Below are positions 8,899 to 16,820 of a DNA stretch of 64,000 bases, piece by piece (positions within the stretch are counted from its first letter, which is position 1; the number at the start of each line of letters is the position of its first letter). A program made the translations under genes and the position numbers. The stretch spans positions 25,336 through 89,335 of the forward strand of contig JAOADJ010000001.1 of the NCBI GenBank assembly GCA_026417375.1. The letters are read 5' to 3'. This DNA comes from Melioribacteraceae bacterium (GTDB lineage Bacteria; Bacteroidota; Ignavibacteria; Ignavibacteriales; Melioribacteraceae). A model generated the notes under the pieces. The model worked only from the letters and a program-made list of their open reading frames with translations. It ran no database searches and was not told the DNA's origin.

Positions 8899-10527
8899 AT
8901 GAAAAAATTTATTCTAATCTATTTGATTATTGTAACAAAAATAATTTCGCAATTTGGTTCACAGGATTCGGGCGGAAAATTAATTCCCGAACAAAAATGT
9001 TACGATGTAAAATTTTATAAACTCAATCTTGAAATTGATCCCAAAGAAAAAGCTGTTTCAGGCTTTGTAATTATAACAGCTCAGGCTGTAGATGAATTTT
9101 CCAAAATAGTTGTTGATTTAGATACAACTTTTATAATAAATGAAATACTTCAATTAAATTCACCCAAAGAAAAAGAATTAAAATTCAATCACACAAAAGG
9201 AAAAATTTGGATAGAATTTTTTTCTACAATTAAGAAAGGAGAAATTTTTTCAATAAAAATAAATTATTCAGGAGTTCCACGAATAGCCAAAAGAGCACCG
9301 TGGGATGATGGATTTATATGGACAAAAACAAAAGAAAATAAAGATTGGATAACATTAACATGTCAGGGTGGTGGTGCAGATATTTGGTTTCCTTGTAAAG
9401 ATCACCCAGGCGATGAACCAGATTCGGCATCTATAACTTTTATTGCTCCCTCAGATTTAGTTTGCATCTCTTCCGGAAAATTTATTTCTAAAGAAGAACA
9501 TAAAAATGGTACGACAACATGGAATTGGTTTTCTTCAACTCCAATTAATACTTATAATATTATGCTTTATTTAGGTCCATATATTCCAATTCAGTATGAT
9601 TACACAAGTATAACTGGTGAAAAAATTCCATTTACAGTTTGGGTGCTTCCGGAAAGTTTTGAAAAAGCTAAAGAGCATTCCAAACAATTTGTTCAACATA
9701 TGAAGATTAACGAAGAACTTGTTGGTCCATATCCATTTAGAATTGATAAATATTCCGTTGTTGAAACACCTCACTTAGGAATGGAACATCAAACAGCAAT
9801 TGCTTATGGTGCTGGTTGGAAAAATCATAAAGATTTTCCCTTTGATTGGTTACATCATCACGAGTTTTCTCATGAATGGTGGGGAAATTTAGTTACATGT
9901 AAAGACTGGAGTGATTTCTGGATTCATGAAGGAACCGGAACTTATATGCAACCACTTTACCTCGAAAAAGTTTTTGGTAAAGAAATGTATTCAGGTTATT
10001 TAAAAAGCATAAAAAGATTTTCGAACAAACAACCCGTTGCACCTCGTGGTGAAAAAACAAGTGGTGAAGTTTACAACTTAGATATTTATTACAAAGGCGC
10101 TTGGATTTTACATACTCTAAGAAATTATTTGGGTGATGAAATTTTCTTTGAAATATTCAGAAGGTGGGCTTATCCAACAGAAGAATTAGAAAAAATAAAA
10201 ACTGGTGCTCAATGCAGAAATTCTTCAACTGATGAATTTCTTGAAATTGCAGAAAAAATCTACGGTAAAAAATTAGATTGGTTTTGGGAAGTTTATTTTA
10301 GGCAAGCTTCTTTACCAAAATTGCATTATAAAAAACAAAATGATGAATTTTACTTTTGGTGGGAAACAGAAAAAGAAATTAATTTTAGTTTGCCAATCGA
10401 AGTAATGATAAATAATAATATTATTAAACTCGAAATGCGTAATGGTAAATCATCCATTAAATCGAAAGAAGAAAATATTATAATTGATCCTGAAGAAAAA
10501 ATTTTAATGGAAATTGTTAAAGAATAA
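8899..10527 (+). CDS. Exported M1 family zinc metallopeptidase
   Basis: 542 aa with a signal peptide. Gluzincin zinc site HEFSH (H321, E322, H325) plus E344 in IHEGTGTYM. Upstream, GMEHQ (294-298) corresponds to the GxMEN substrate motif of M1 aminopeptidases, but with H in place of N. The protein stops after the catalytic domain and lacks the long helical C-terminal domain of PepN. It resembles the short M1 peptidases of Bacteroidota. It probably trims peptides in the periplasm or outside. Confidence 0.9.
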   Translation: MKKFILIYLIIVTKIISQFGSQDSGGKLIPEQKCYDVKFYKLNLEIDPKEKAVSGFVIITAQAVDEFSKIVVDLDTTFIINEILQLNSPKEKELKFNHTKGKIWIEFFSTIKKGEIFSIKINYSGVPRIAKRAPWDDGFIWTKTKENKDWITLTCQGGGADIWFPCKDHPGDEPDSASITFIAPSDLVCISSGKFISKEEHKNGTTTWNWFSSTPINTYNIMLYLGPYIPIQYDYTSITGEKIPFTVWVLPESFEKAKEHSKQFVQHMKINEELVGPYPFRIDKYSVVETPHLGMEHQTAIAYGAGWKNHKDFPFDWLHHHEFSHEWWGNLVTCKDWSDFWIHEGTGTYMQPLYLEKVFGKEMYSGYLKSIKRFSNKQPVAPRGEKTSGEVYNLDIYYKGAWILHTLRNYLGDEIFFEIFRRWAYPTEELEKIKTGAQCRNSSTDEFLEIAEKIYGKKLDWFWEVYFRQASLPKLHYKKQNDEFYFWWETEKEINFSLPIEVMINNNIIKLEMRNGKSSIKSKEENIIIDPEEKILMEIVKE

Positions 10528-10539
10528 AAGGAATAAAAT

Positions 10540-10902
10540 ATGTATGAAATAATAGTTTTATTAATAATTGGTTTGGCGGCTGGTTTAATAAGTGGAATTT
10601 TAGGAATTGGCGGGGGAATTGTAATAATACCAATGCTCGTTGGTTTTTTAGGGTATTCACAAAAAGAAGCACAAGGCACATCTCTTGGTCTTTTGCTTTT
10701 ACCAATCGGAATACTTGCTGTTATGAATTATTACAAAGCAGATTTGATTAACTTAAAAGCCGTTGGGATAATGGTAATTACATTTGTAATTGGCAGTTAT
10801 GTTTCAAGCAAGTTTGCAATTTCTTTACCTGATAATATGCTAAAGAAAATATTTGCGGTTTTTTTACTTTTATATTCATTAAAGTTGTTTTTGGGTAAAT
10901 AA
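10540..10902 (+). CDS. Half-size TauE/SafE (TSUP) family membrane protein
   Basis: 120 aa with about four hydrophobic helices. The TSUP signature GILGIGGGIVIIPML is followed by EAQGTSLGLLLLPIG. Full TSUP anion exporters are about 250 aa with two such repeats. This is a single repeat, so it would have to dimerise. It ends cleanly before a terminator, with no remnant of a second half, and it closes the GH2-M1 run, 12 nt after the peptidase. Confidence 0.8.
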   Translation: MYEIIVLLIIGLAAGLISGILGIGGGIVIIPMLVGFLGYSQKEAQGTSLGLLLLPIGILAVMNYYKADLINLKAVGIMVITFVIGSYVSSKFAISLPDNMLKKIFAVFLLLYSLKLFLGK

Positions 10903-10932
10903 AAAACTGTCCCTTTTTTTGAGACAGTTTTT
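10902..10932. terminator. Bidirectional rho-independent terminator
   Basis: Perfect arms AAAAACTGTC (10902-10911) and GACAGTTTTT (10923-10932). The arms carry A and T runs, so the hairpin can serve both the TSUP gene and the convergent groES. Confidence 0.85.
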
Positions 10933-10978
10933 ACCAAAGCATTTTGAATTGAAATTTGAGCGATAATGAAGAAATAAA

Positions 10979-11251
10979 TTATTCTTCTACAACCGCTAAA
11001 ACATCCGAGCGTTGAATTATTTTATAACTTTTTCCATCAACTTCTATTTCTTCGCCACCATATTTTGCAAATAAAACTTTATTTCCAACTTTTACTTTTT
11101 CTTGTAAATCTTCATCTGTACCAACAGCAATAACAGTACCCATTCTTGGTTTTTCTTTTGCAGTATCGGGAATATATAATCCTGATGCGGTTTTTGTTTG
11201 TTCTTCAACCGGTTCTACTAATAAACGATCATCAAGTGGTTTAATAGTCAT
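10979..11251 (-). CDS. groS: Co-chaperonin GroES
   Basis: 90 aa. The complete GroES fold is recognisable: IKPLDDRLLVEP, the mobile loop TKTASGLYIPDTAKEKP, and the roof and C-terminal strand YKIIQRSDVLAVVE. No groEL is adjacent; the gene lies 12 nt behind a glutaredoxin gene with AGGAG before its ATG, and a terminator follows. groEL must be elsewhere, or this is an extra copy. Confidence 0.95.
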   Translation of the reverse strand: MTIKPLDDRLLVEPVEEQTKTASGLYIPDTAKEKPRMGTVIAVGTDEDLQEKVKVGNKVLFAKYGGEEIEVDGKSYKIIQRSDVLAVVEE

Positions 11252-11263
11252 TTTATCACTCCT

Positions 11264-11515
11264 TTATTTTATGTTTAACATTGAATTGATTTTCGGTACA
11301 TCAAATCCTACTATAGGACGATTATTAATTAATATAACAGGAACACCCATTTGACCTGTTCTTCTTTGCATATCTAATGCAGCTTTTTGATCACGAGATA
11401 CATCAACTTCAGTAAATCTGATATTTTTTTCTCTAAAATATCTTTTTGCGTGATTGCAAAAACTACAAGTTGGGGTTGTAAATATAATAACTTTTGGTTG
11501 ACTGGGTAAAGACAT
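11264..11515 (-). CDS. Glutaredoxin-family protein (CxxC)
   Basis: 83 aa. Thioredoxin fold with the redox motif CSFC in TTPTCSFCNHAK, the cis-proline VPVILIN and GFD at the end. It resembles short NrdH/YruB-type glutaredoxins, which are often reduced by thioredoxin reductase. It is co-transcribed with groES and divergent from the trx-trxB pair. Confidence 0.88.
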   Translation of the reverse strand: MSLPSQPKVIIFTTPTCSFCNHAKRYFREKNIRFTEVDVSRDQKAALDMQRRTGQMGVPVILINNRPIVGFDVPKINSMLNIK

Positions 11516-11559
11516 TAATCCTCCTAAATTTCAATTTTATATGATGAAATTCAGCTTAA

Positions 11560-11587
11560 AAAGATTCACATTTTTTTTTGAATCTTT
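11560..11587. promoter_or_regulatory. Inverted repeat in the redox divergon
   Basis: AAAGATTCA (11560-11568) and TGAATCTTT (11579-11587) form a perfect 9-bp inverted repeat with a 10-bp T-rich spacer. It lies midway between the divergent glutaredoxin and thioredoxin-like genes. It could be a shared operator or a hairpin; the sequence alone does not decide. Confidence 0.4.
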
Positions 11588-11641
11588 ATAAAAATTTTTT
11601 CATCTCACTTGTAAACAAATAAAAAATTAATAGGAGAAAAA

Positions 11642-11989
11642 ATGTTAAGAACAAATTTAACACACGTTTTATCAGAAGCTGAGCATTCAAAACTTTTACA
11701 GGAAAATGAAAATGTAATGATTTGCTGTGGTCGAATGGGACCAATGTGTATTCCGGTTTATGAAACAATGGAAGAATTAGAAAATGAATATAAACATGTA
11801 AAATTTGCTGACATGGAATTTGATATTCAGGATGCTCGTGTAATAAGAAATTTACCAGAATGCAGAACATTTCAAGGATTACCATTTGTAGTTTATTATA
11901 AAAATGGAAAAGTTGTTAAAGCAACAAGTTCTATTCAATCAAGAGAACAAATAACAGAAATTTTAGATCAACATTTTGGTAAACAATAA
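11642..11989 (+). CDS. Thioredoxin-like protein with non-standard active site
   Basis: 115 aa. The fold is recognisable: acidic helix 1, strand ENVMICC, helix after IPVYETMEEL, strand VKFADMEFD, cis-Pro LPFVVYYKNGK. In place of WCGPC it has CCGRMGPMC, giving Cys28, Cys29 and Cys36. A strong AGGAG lies seven bases before the ATG. It directly precedes trxB with a one-base gap, so it is probably a dedicated partner of that reductase. Confidence 0.8.
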   Translation: MLRTNLTHVLSEAEHSKLLQENENVMICCGRMGPMCIPVYETMEELENEYKHVKFADMEFDIQDARVIRNLPECRTFQGLPFVVYYKNGKVVKATSSIQSREQITEILDQHFGKQ

Positions 11990-11990
11990 A

Positions 11991-12941
11991 ATGGAATCTC
12001 AAAATCATTTTGATGTAATTGTTATTGGTGGTGGGGCTGCAGGTTTAACTGCCGGAATTTATCTTTCACGAGCAAAGATGAAAACTTTAATTCTTAATGA
12101 AGGTGCAATTGGTGGACAAATGGTTTTGACTCACGAAATTGCAAATTACCCGGGTGTTGAAAGCATTAATGGCTATGAACTCGCTCGAAATATGAAATCA
12201 CAAGCTCAAAAATTTGGTTGCATTATCAAAAGCAATTTGAAAATTACCGAGCTTGATTTAAACAATGAAATCAAAAAAGTAATTGTTAACAATAAAGATA
12301 CATTTACAGCTCACTCGGTTATAATTGCAACAGGTGGTCGTTCCCGCACAATTGGTGCTATTGGCGAAAATGAATTTAAAGGTAAAGGAATTTCCTACTG
12401 TGCAACTTGTGACGGAGATTTTTTTCAGGATAAAGAAATAATTGTTGTCGGTGGTGGAAATTCTGCATTAGAAGAAGCTGTTTCTTTAACAAAATATGCT
12501 TCTAAAGTTACTATTGTTCATCAATTTGATCATTTTCAAGCATTGCAACATTATGTAGAAGAAGCTAAAGCTCACCCCAAAATTGATTTTATTATGGAAT
12601 CAAAAATCATTGAGTTCATCGGATCAGAAAAACTTGAAAAGGTTAAAATTCAGAATCAAAAAAGTGGTGATATAATTGAAATGAAAATTGATGGTGTTTT
12701 CATTTTTATCGGATATGTACCAAATACTGAAAGATTAGAAGGAATAGTTGACTTAAATGAATGGAAAGAAATAATAGTTGATAAAAATATGGCTACAAAT
12801 ATTCCTGGTGTTTTTGCTGCTGGTGATTCAATTGCAAAAAGATATCGACAAGTTACAACAGCTGTTGCCGATGGAACCATAGCTGCTCTTTCTGCTGCAG
12901 AATATGTTAACAATCTTAAAAAAGAATTAATCCTCACTTAA
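11991..12941 (+). CDS. trxB: Thioredoxin reductase (NADPH, FAD)
   Basis: 316 aa from the ATG at 11991; the track start (TTG, 11976) lies inside the previous gene and is not needed. FAD site VIGGGAAGLTAG, redox motif CATC (C137, C140), NAD(P)H site VVGGGNSALEE and the closing GVFAAGDS. It reduces thioredoxins with NADPH. The natural substrate here may be the unusual thioredoxin encoded just upstream and the glutaredoxin across the divergon. Confidence 0.95.
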   Translation: MESQNHFDVIVIGGGAAGLTAGIYLSRAKMKTLILNEGAIGGQMVLTHEIANYPGVESINGYELARNMKSQAQKFGCIIKSNLKITELDLNNEIKKVIVNNKDTFTAHSVIIATGGRSRTIGAIGENEFKGKGISYCATCDGDFFQDKEIIVVGGGNSALEEAVSLTKYASKVTIVHQFDHFQALQHYVEEAKAHPKIDFIMESKIIEFIGSEKLEKVKIQNQKSGDIIEMKIDGVFIFIGYVPNTERLEGIVDLNEWKEIIVDKNMATNIPGVFAAGDSIAKRYRQVTTAVADGTIAALSAAEYVNNLKKELILT

Positions 12942-12960
12942 AAATTATCTTGCATTTCAT

Positions 12961-13000
12961 AAGTCATCTCTTTTACATTTGAAAAAAGAGATGACTTTTT
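12961..13000 (+). terminator. Hairpin between trxB and pfkB-type gene that also covers the latter's ribosome site
   Basis: Perfect 14-bp arms AAGTCATCTCTTTT (12961-12974) and AAAAGAGATGACTT (12984-12997) followed by TTTTT. The T run is immediately adjacent to the ATG at 13001, so the only purine-rich ribosome-binding candidate (AAGAGATGA) is inside the 3' arm. It may be simply the trxB terminator, or also a translational switch for the kinase gene. Confidence 0.75.
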
Positions 13001-13885
13001 ATGTTTAACATTACATCAATTGGTGAAATACTTTGGGATGTTTATCCCGAAGAAAAAAGAATTGGTGGAGCACCTTTTAATTTTATTTATCATATCAAAA
13101 AAATAATTGGTAATGGAAATTTTATTTCTTCAGTTGGTAATGATGAAGATGGAAAAGATTTAACTGAATTTTTATCAAATAATAATTTTGATATTACAAC
13201 AATTTTTATTGATAAAGATCATCCAACCGGTAAAGTACTAGTTACTCTCAATGAAAATAAAATTCCACAATTTAAAATGTCATCAACAGCAAGTTTTGAT
13301 TTTCTTCAATTTACAGAAATTGCAAAAAAAATAATTGAAGAATCGGATTTAATTTATTTCGGGACATTTACTTCAAGAAGTGAAGTTTCAAGAAAAACAA
13401 TACAATCAATATTAAACATACCAAATAAAAAATACTTTTGCGATTTAAATCTCCGACACAACTTTTACACAATTGAATTTATTGAGCAAGCATTAATAAC
13501 ATCTAATGTATTAAAAATTAACGAAGATGAATTTTTTAAGCTACAAAATATTTTGGGGTTGAGTAAAAATTTTGATTCTGGTATACAAGGATTAATATCA
13601 AAATATAAAATAGATTTATTAGCTGTAACGATGGGAGAAAAAGGTTCAAAACTATTTACACAAAGAGATTATCATTTTTATAGTCAAGAAAAAATTGAGG
13701 TTATAGATACACTTGGTGCGGGAGATGCTTTTTCGGCTATTTTGTGTTTATGTTATTTATTAAATTTTCCGTTAGAAAAAACAAATCACTTGGCAAATAG
13801 CTTTGCCGCAGAAGTCTGTAAAACAAAGGGGGCAATTACAACAGATGATATTTATTCAAAATTCCAAAAATATTTTATTAATTAA
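13001..13885 (+). CDS. PfkB family sugar kinase (fructokinase-like)
   Basis: 294 aa. The N-terminus SIGEILWDVYPEEKRIGGAPFN fixes the start at 13001 and is typical of fructokinase-type PfkB proteins. The C-terminal anion-hole motif DTLGAGDAFSA contains the catalytic Asp. It phosphorylates a sugar, probably fructose, with ATP in the cytoplasm. Its 5' region is unusual (see hairpin). It ends two bases from a convergent PEGA gene with no terminator between. Confidence 0.87.
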   Translation: MFNITSIGEILWDVYPEEKRIGGAPFNFIYHIKKIIGNGNFISSVGNDEDGKDLTEFLSNNNFDITTIFIDKDHPTGKVLVTLNENKIPQFKMSSTASFDFLQFTEIAKKIIEESDLIYFGTFTSRSEVSRKTIQSILNIPNKKYFCDLNLRHNFYTIEFIEQALITSNVLKINEDEFFKLQNILGLSKNFDSGIQGLISKYKIDLLAVTMGEKGSKLFTQRDYHFYSQEKIEVIDTLGAGDAFSAILCLCYLLNFPLEKTNHLANSFAAEVCKTKGAITTDDIYSKFQKYFIN

Positions 13886-13886
13886 T

Positions 13887-14279
13887 TTATTTTTTCCCCT
13901 TCTCTTGTTTTGCTGGTATTAAATCAACCGATATGTTTTCTGGTAATAAATTATACATTGAGCCTGTAAACATATCGGTTACCATTCCTGGTATAAAACC
14001 ATTTAATACATTTCCCCAAAACCATACTGAAATTTTTCTTGTAATTTGTGTTTCGTAAACTTCATAACCATCTAGCTCTAATTTTACAATATGATTAGAT
14101 CCTCTTTCTAAATTTACTACTTGTGGAGTAAGACCAAATTTTTTACCATCAATTGTAATTTTTGCGTTTGCAGGATTAGATTTTATTTCAATTTCTTGTG
14201 TGGTTGTATTTAATACTGTTGAGCATGCAGTAAAAATAAATGTAATCAAAATCATAATTACTCTTATCAATCGTTTCAT
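13887..14279 (-). CDS. PEGA-domain lipoprotein
   Basis: 130 aa. Lipobox FTACS, then one PEGA domain (IEIKSNPANAKITIDGKKFGLTPQVVNLERGSNHIVKLELDGYE), then a hydrophobic glycine-rich segment with WFWGNVLNGFIPGMVTDMFTGSMYNL and a short charged tail. PEGA modules are surface beta-sandwich units of unknown function. On the minus strand TAAATTTG (14332-14339), a Bacteroidota -7 box, lies about 55 nt upstream of the ATG. Confidence 0.8.
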   Translation of the reverse strand: MKRLIRVIMILITFIFTACSTVLNTTTQEIEIKSNPANAKITIDGKKFGLTPQVVNLERGSNHIVKLELDGYEVYETQITRKISVWFWGNVLNGFIPGMVTDMFTGSMYNLLPENISVDLIPAKQEKGKK

Positions 14280-14418
14280 AATTATTCCTTTTTTTTGTTT
14301 TATTATCGAATACTTAATTGATTTTTTAATACAAATTTAACTGTGATGTTAAACATATTTATTTGAAATATAAGTCAATCATATCTATATTAAACTCATC
14401 CTTTTGGAGGTTAAAATT

Positions 14419-15105
14419 ATGAAAACTTTATTAAAATTATTTTTGGTAACAAATCTATTTTTTGTATTAACTGGCTGCGAAAAATTAACTTCTCTTTTTG
14501 AAAAAGAGAAAGACGATCCAAATTCTATTGGTGGTACTACTTCTGTTCCTTTAAATCAACCAGGAAACACAATAAATGTTGGATACATAAATGTTGGCGG
14601 AAAAGATTATGACATGAAAGAATCAATTAAAGTGATTAAAAACGATAATGGATTAACAACATTTGAAGTAAAAGCAGAAATACCTAAAGGAACTGTTATT
14701 GAGGATTTAATCAAAAAAATTCCTGTTAATATTAAAGATGCCTCAGGAAATATTAACACATCATTCAATTTAAAAATTACCTCCGAAGGAATTCAGGATT
14801 TTTTTAATAAAGACAACAAAGCACATACACTTGTTAAATATGATGCTAATGTTGGCGATACTTATAAAATTACAAAATCAGATGGTAAAACTATTACACG
14901 AACGGTAACCCAAAAATCAACAACCGATGATTTTCCTTATGGCTTCCTTAACATTAAGACAATTACCGTAGAGCAAGATTCCCGAGTTCCCGGAATTAAA
15001 AAATTTGTTTTCAAAGCAAATCATAAATTCGGATTAGTTTACGCTGAAATTCATATGGAAGATGGAAGCAAATTAAGTAGTTATTTGTATTCTGATAAAT
15101 ATTAA
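14419..15105 (+). CDS. Hypothetical lipoprotein
   Basis: 228 aa from the ATG at 14419, which has a near-perfect GGAGG eight bases upstream; the track start is a TTG. Lipobox LTGCE, then an acidic linker and a beta-rich domain with KDYDMKESIKVIKNDNGLTTFEVKAEIP. No family is recognised. Its stop overlaps the start of the next membrane gene (TAATG), and that one in turn overlaps the third, so the three are translationally coupled. Confidence 0.8.
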   Translation: MKTLLKLFLVTNLFFVLTGCEKLTSLFEKEKDDPNSIGGTTSVPLNQPGNTINVGYINVGGKDYDMKESIKVIKNDNGLTTFEVKAEIPKGTVIEDLIKKIPVNIKDASGNINTSFNLKITSEGIQDFFNKDNKAHTLVKYDANVGDTYKITKSDGKTITRTVTQKSTTDDFPYGFLNIKTITVEQDSRVPGIKKFVFKANHKFGLVYAEIHMEDGSKLSSYLYSDKY

Positions 15106-15566
15106 TGCAAAAATATTTATTAAACTATAAATTAAAATTTGTGGGATTAGTTTTGCTAATCCCATCTTTTATTATTGCATTTATAAGATTTTATATTGGC
15201 AATAAGCTGGAATTTTTTGACACAAAAGTTTTTGCGTTTTATTCATATTATTTAGAAAAAAAATTCTTTGTTGTTATAGAAAATCACATATCTGAAGAAA
15301 TTGCCGGAATATTTCTATTAATTTCATTATTCTTAATTGCATTTTCAAAAGAAAAAAATGAAAATGAATTAACTTCTGTTACTCGAGCAAAATCCTTAAT
15401 ACTTTCTTTTTATTTTAATTTTATCTTTCTTCTTTTTTCTTTTGCATTTACATATGGTTTTGCTTTTATGGATATGCTATTAATTAATATCTTCTCACAA
15501 TTTATTTTCTACATATTAATATTTAGAATAAACTTAATTCTTTCAAAATTTATTAATAAACAATAA
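15105..15566 (+). CDS. Hypothetical four-helix membrane protein
   Basis: 153 aa. Four strongly hydrophobic stretches (about 12-28, 63-80, 102-122, 125-145) and very few charges. Start and stop both overlap neighbours by one base (TAATG). No family is recognised. Codon use is as AT-rich as the surroundings. Confidence 0.75.
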   Translation: MQKYLLNYKLKFVGLVLLIPSFIIAFIRFYIGNKLEFFDTKVFAFYSYYLEKKFFVVIENHISEEIAGIFLLISLFLIAFSKEKNENELTSVTRAKSLILSFYFNFIFLLFSFAFTYGFAFMDMLLINIFSQFIFYILIFRINLILSKFINKQ

Positions 15567-16339
15567 TGAAAGAATTTGTATTGTGGATCCGACATAACAC
15601 TGATTGGCTATATTATAAAATTTTTGAAACGAATTTCTTTTTTATAGATTTTTGGTCATTCGCACATTTTACCAGTGGATTATTACTTTTTTTAATTCTC
15701 TCCTACTTTAATTTTAAAAATAAGTTTATCATCATTTCAACAATTTTATTTTTTTATGAATTAATAGAAATATTAATCGTTTTTTTTACACTTAATATTT
15801 TTAAACCCGAAAGCATTAAAGATCAATTTACCGATTTATTTATTGGTCTTTTTGGTGCATTAATTTCTAAAGTTTTATTTAATAAGATTAAGAGCTATGA
15901 ACCTATAAATAAAAAAAATTTGATAAGAACTTTTTCAATTGTATTTGTATCAATTCAAATATCATTCTGGTGGGTTGGAAGCTATGGTTATACTTACAAC
16001 TTTAGTTACCTAAATAGTAATGGATTAAATTATTTTGCTTTTTCTGGATGGTGTTTGTTTTTAATTATCATCGGATTCTTATTTTATTTTCTAAAAGAAA
16101 GGAATAATAATCTTATTAATCCAATAATATTAACTTATTTAAGTTATTTTATAATTTTATTTTTAATTGAGTATATAGCTTTTTACATTTTAGGAATAAA
16201 AGAAAGTAGTTCAAAAGAAAAGCTTCCATTAATTTTTGGTTTAATTCATGGAACGCTAATTTTACACATAGTTTATTTATTAAATCCCTTATTTCTTTTA
16301 ATTGGTGTAAAAGTAATTAATAAACTATTTAAAATTTAA
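15566..16339 (+). CDS. Hypothetical polytopic membrane protein, VanZ/YjdF-like pattern
   Basis: 257 aa with about seven hydrophobic helices. The pattern FWSFAHFTSGLLLF...FYELIEI...DQFTDLFIGLFGALIS (His in helix 1, Glu in helix 2, Asp-x3-Gly-x2-Gly-Ala in helix 3) recalls VanZ/YjdF-type proteins, but the match is only by eye. It is the last of a TAATG-coupled trio with an upstream lipoprotein. Confidence 0.7.
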   Translation: MKEFVLWIRHNTDWLYYKIFETNFFFIDFWSFAHFTSGLLLFLILSYFNFKNKFIIISTILFFYELIEILIVFFTLNIFKPESIKDQFTDLFIGLFGALISKVLFNKIKSYEPINKKNLIRTFSIVFVSIQISFWWVGSYGYTYNFSYLNSNGLNYFAFSGWCLFLIIIGFLFYFLKERNNNLINPIILTYLSYFIILFLIEYIAFYILGIKESSSKEKLPLIFGLIHGTLILHIVYLLNPLFLLIGVKVINKLFKI

Positions 16340-16340
16340 C

Positions 16341-16721
16341 TTACAAATATTCTTCCGGTATTAATTTTCTTCCGGCATAACCATCAAATAAACCATGATA
16401 ATATCTAATTGATTCTTCATCACTTCTCCAACATAGTAAAACTTCTTTGTTATCAATTACTGATGGAAAATCAACCAGACCTAAATCAAAACTCCAATCT
16501 TTATAGCTACATCCCAATTCTTCTAATTCATTAATAAAATATTTTATTTCTTCAGCCAAAGCTATAACATTTTCATTTTGATCAGCTTCATTTCCAAGAG
16601 TTTCAACATAATATTGTATTTTTTTTGCATTGTTTAATATATCAAATACAATTTGCTTAACCAGTGGTAGTGTCTTATTAGCTTCTTTTGGTGTAAAATA
16701 TTTTACTTTGTTTTCTTCCAT
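16341..16721 (-). CDS. DUF2203 family protein
   Basis: 126 aa. It begins KYFTPKEANKTLPLVKQIV and ends with the family's conserved block CSYKDWSFDLGLVDFPSV...VLLCWRSDEESIRYYHG...YAGRKLI. It is cytoplasmic, mostly helical in the first half, and of unknown function. Convergent with the membrane protein gene, one base apart. Confidence 0.87.
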   Translation of the reverse strand: MEENKVKYFTPKEANKTLPLVKQIVFDILNNAKKIQYYVETLGNEADQNENVIALAEEIKYFINELEELGCSYKDWSFDLGLVDFPSVIDNKEVLLCWRSDEESIRYYHGLFDGYAGRKLIPEEYL

Positions 16722-16762
16722 TGAATTTCTTTTTTAAGTAAATATTAAACAATCAATATTAT

Positions 16763-16791
16763 TTGACAAGTTCAATTTTAAAAATTATTTT
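16763..16791 (+). promoter_or_regulatory. Consensus-like -35/-10 promoter of the MarR gene
   Basis: TTGACA (16763-16768), 17 nt, TATTTT (16786-16791). The predicted transcription start is near 16798, 23 nt before the ATG. Confidence 0.5.
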
Positions 16792-16815
16792 GAGTTAGTA
16801 ATTATCGAGTTAGTA
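16792..16815 (+). repeat. Direct repeat GAGTTAGTA overlapping the MarR transcription start
   Basis: Two copies of GAGTTAGTA (16792-16800, 16807-16815), 15 bp start to start, lie just downstream of the -10 box. This is a suitable position for autorepression by the MarR protein encoded next; binding is an inference. Confidence 0.4.
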
Positions 16816-16820
16816 TTATT

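Noticed and set aside
10350-10705. Two minus-strand ORFs over the M1/TauE junction
   Set aside because: They are antisense shadows of two well-supported plus-strand genes and have low-complexity translations.
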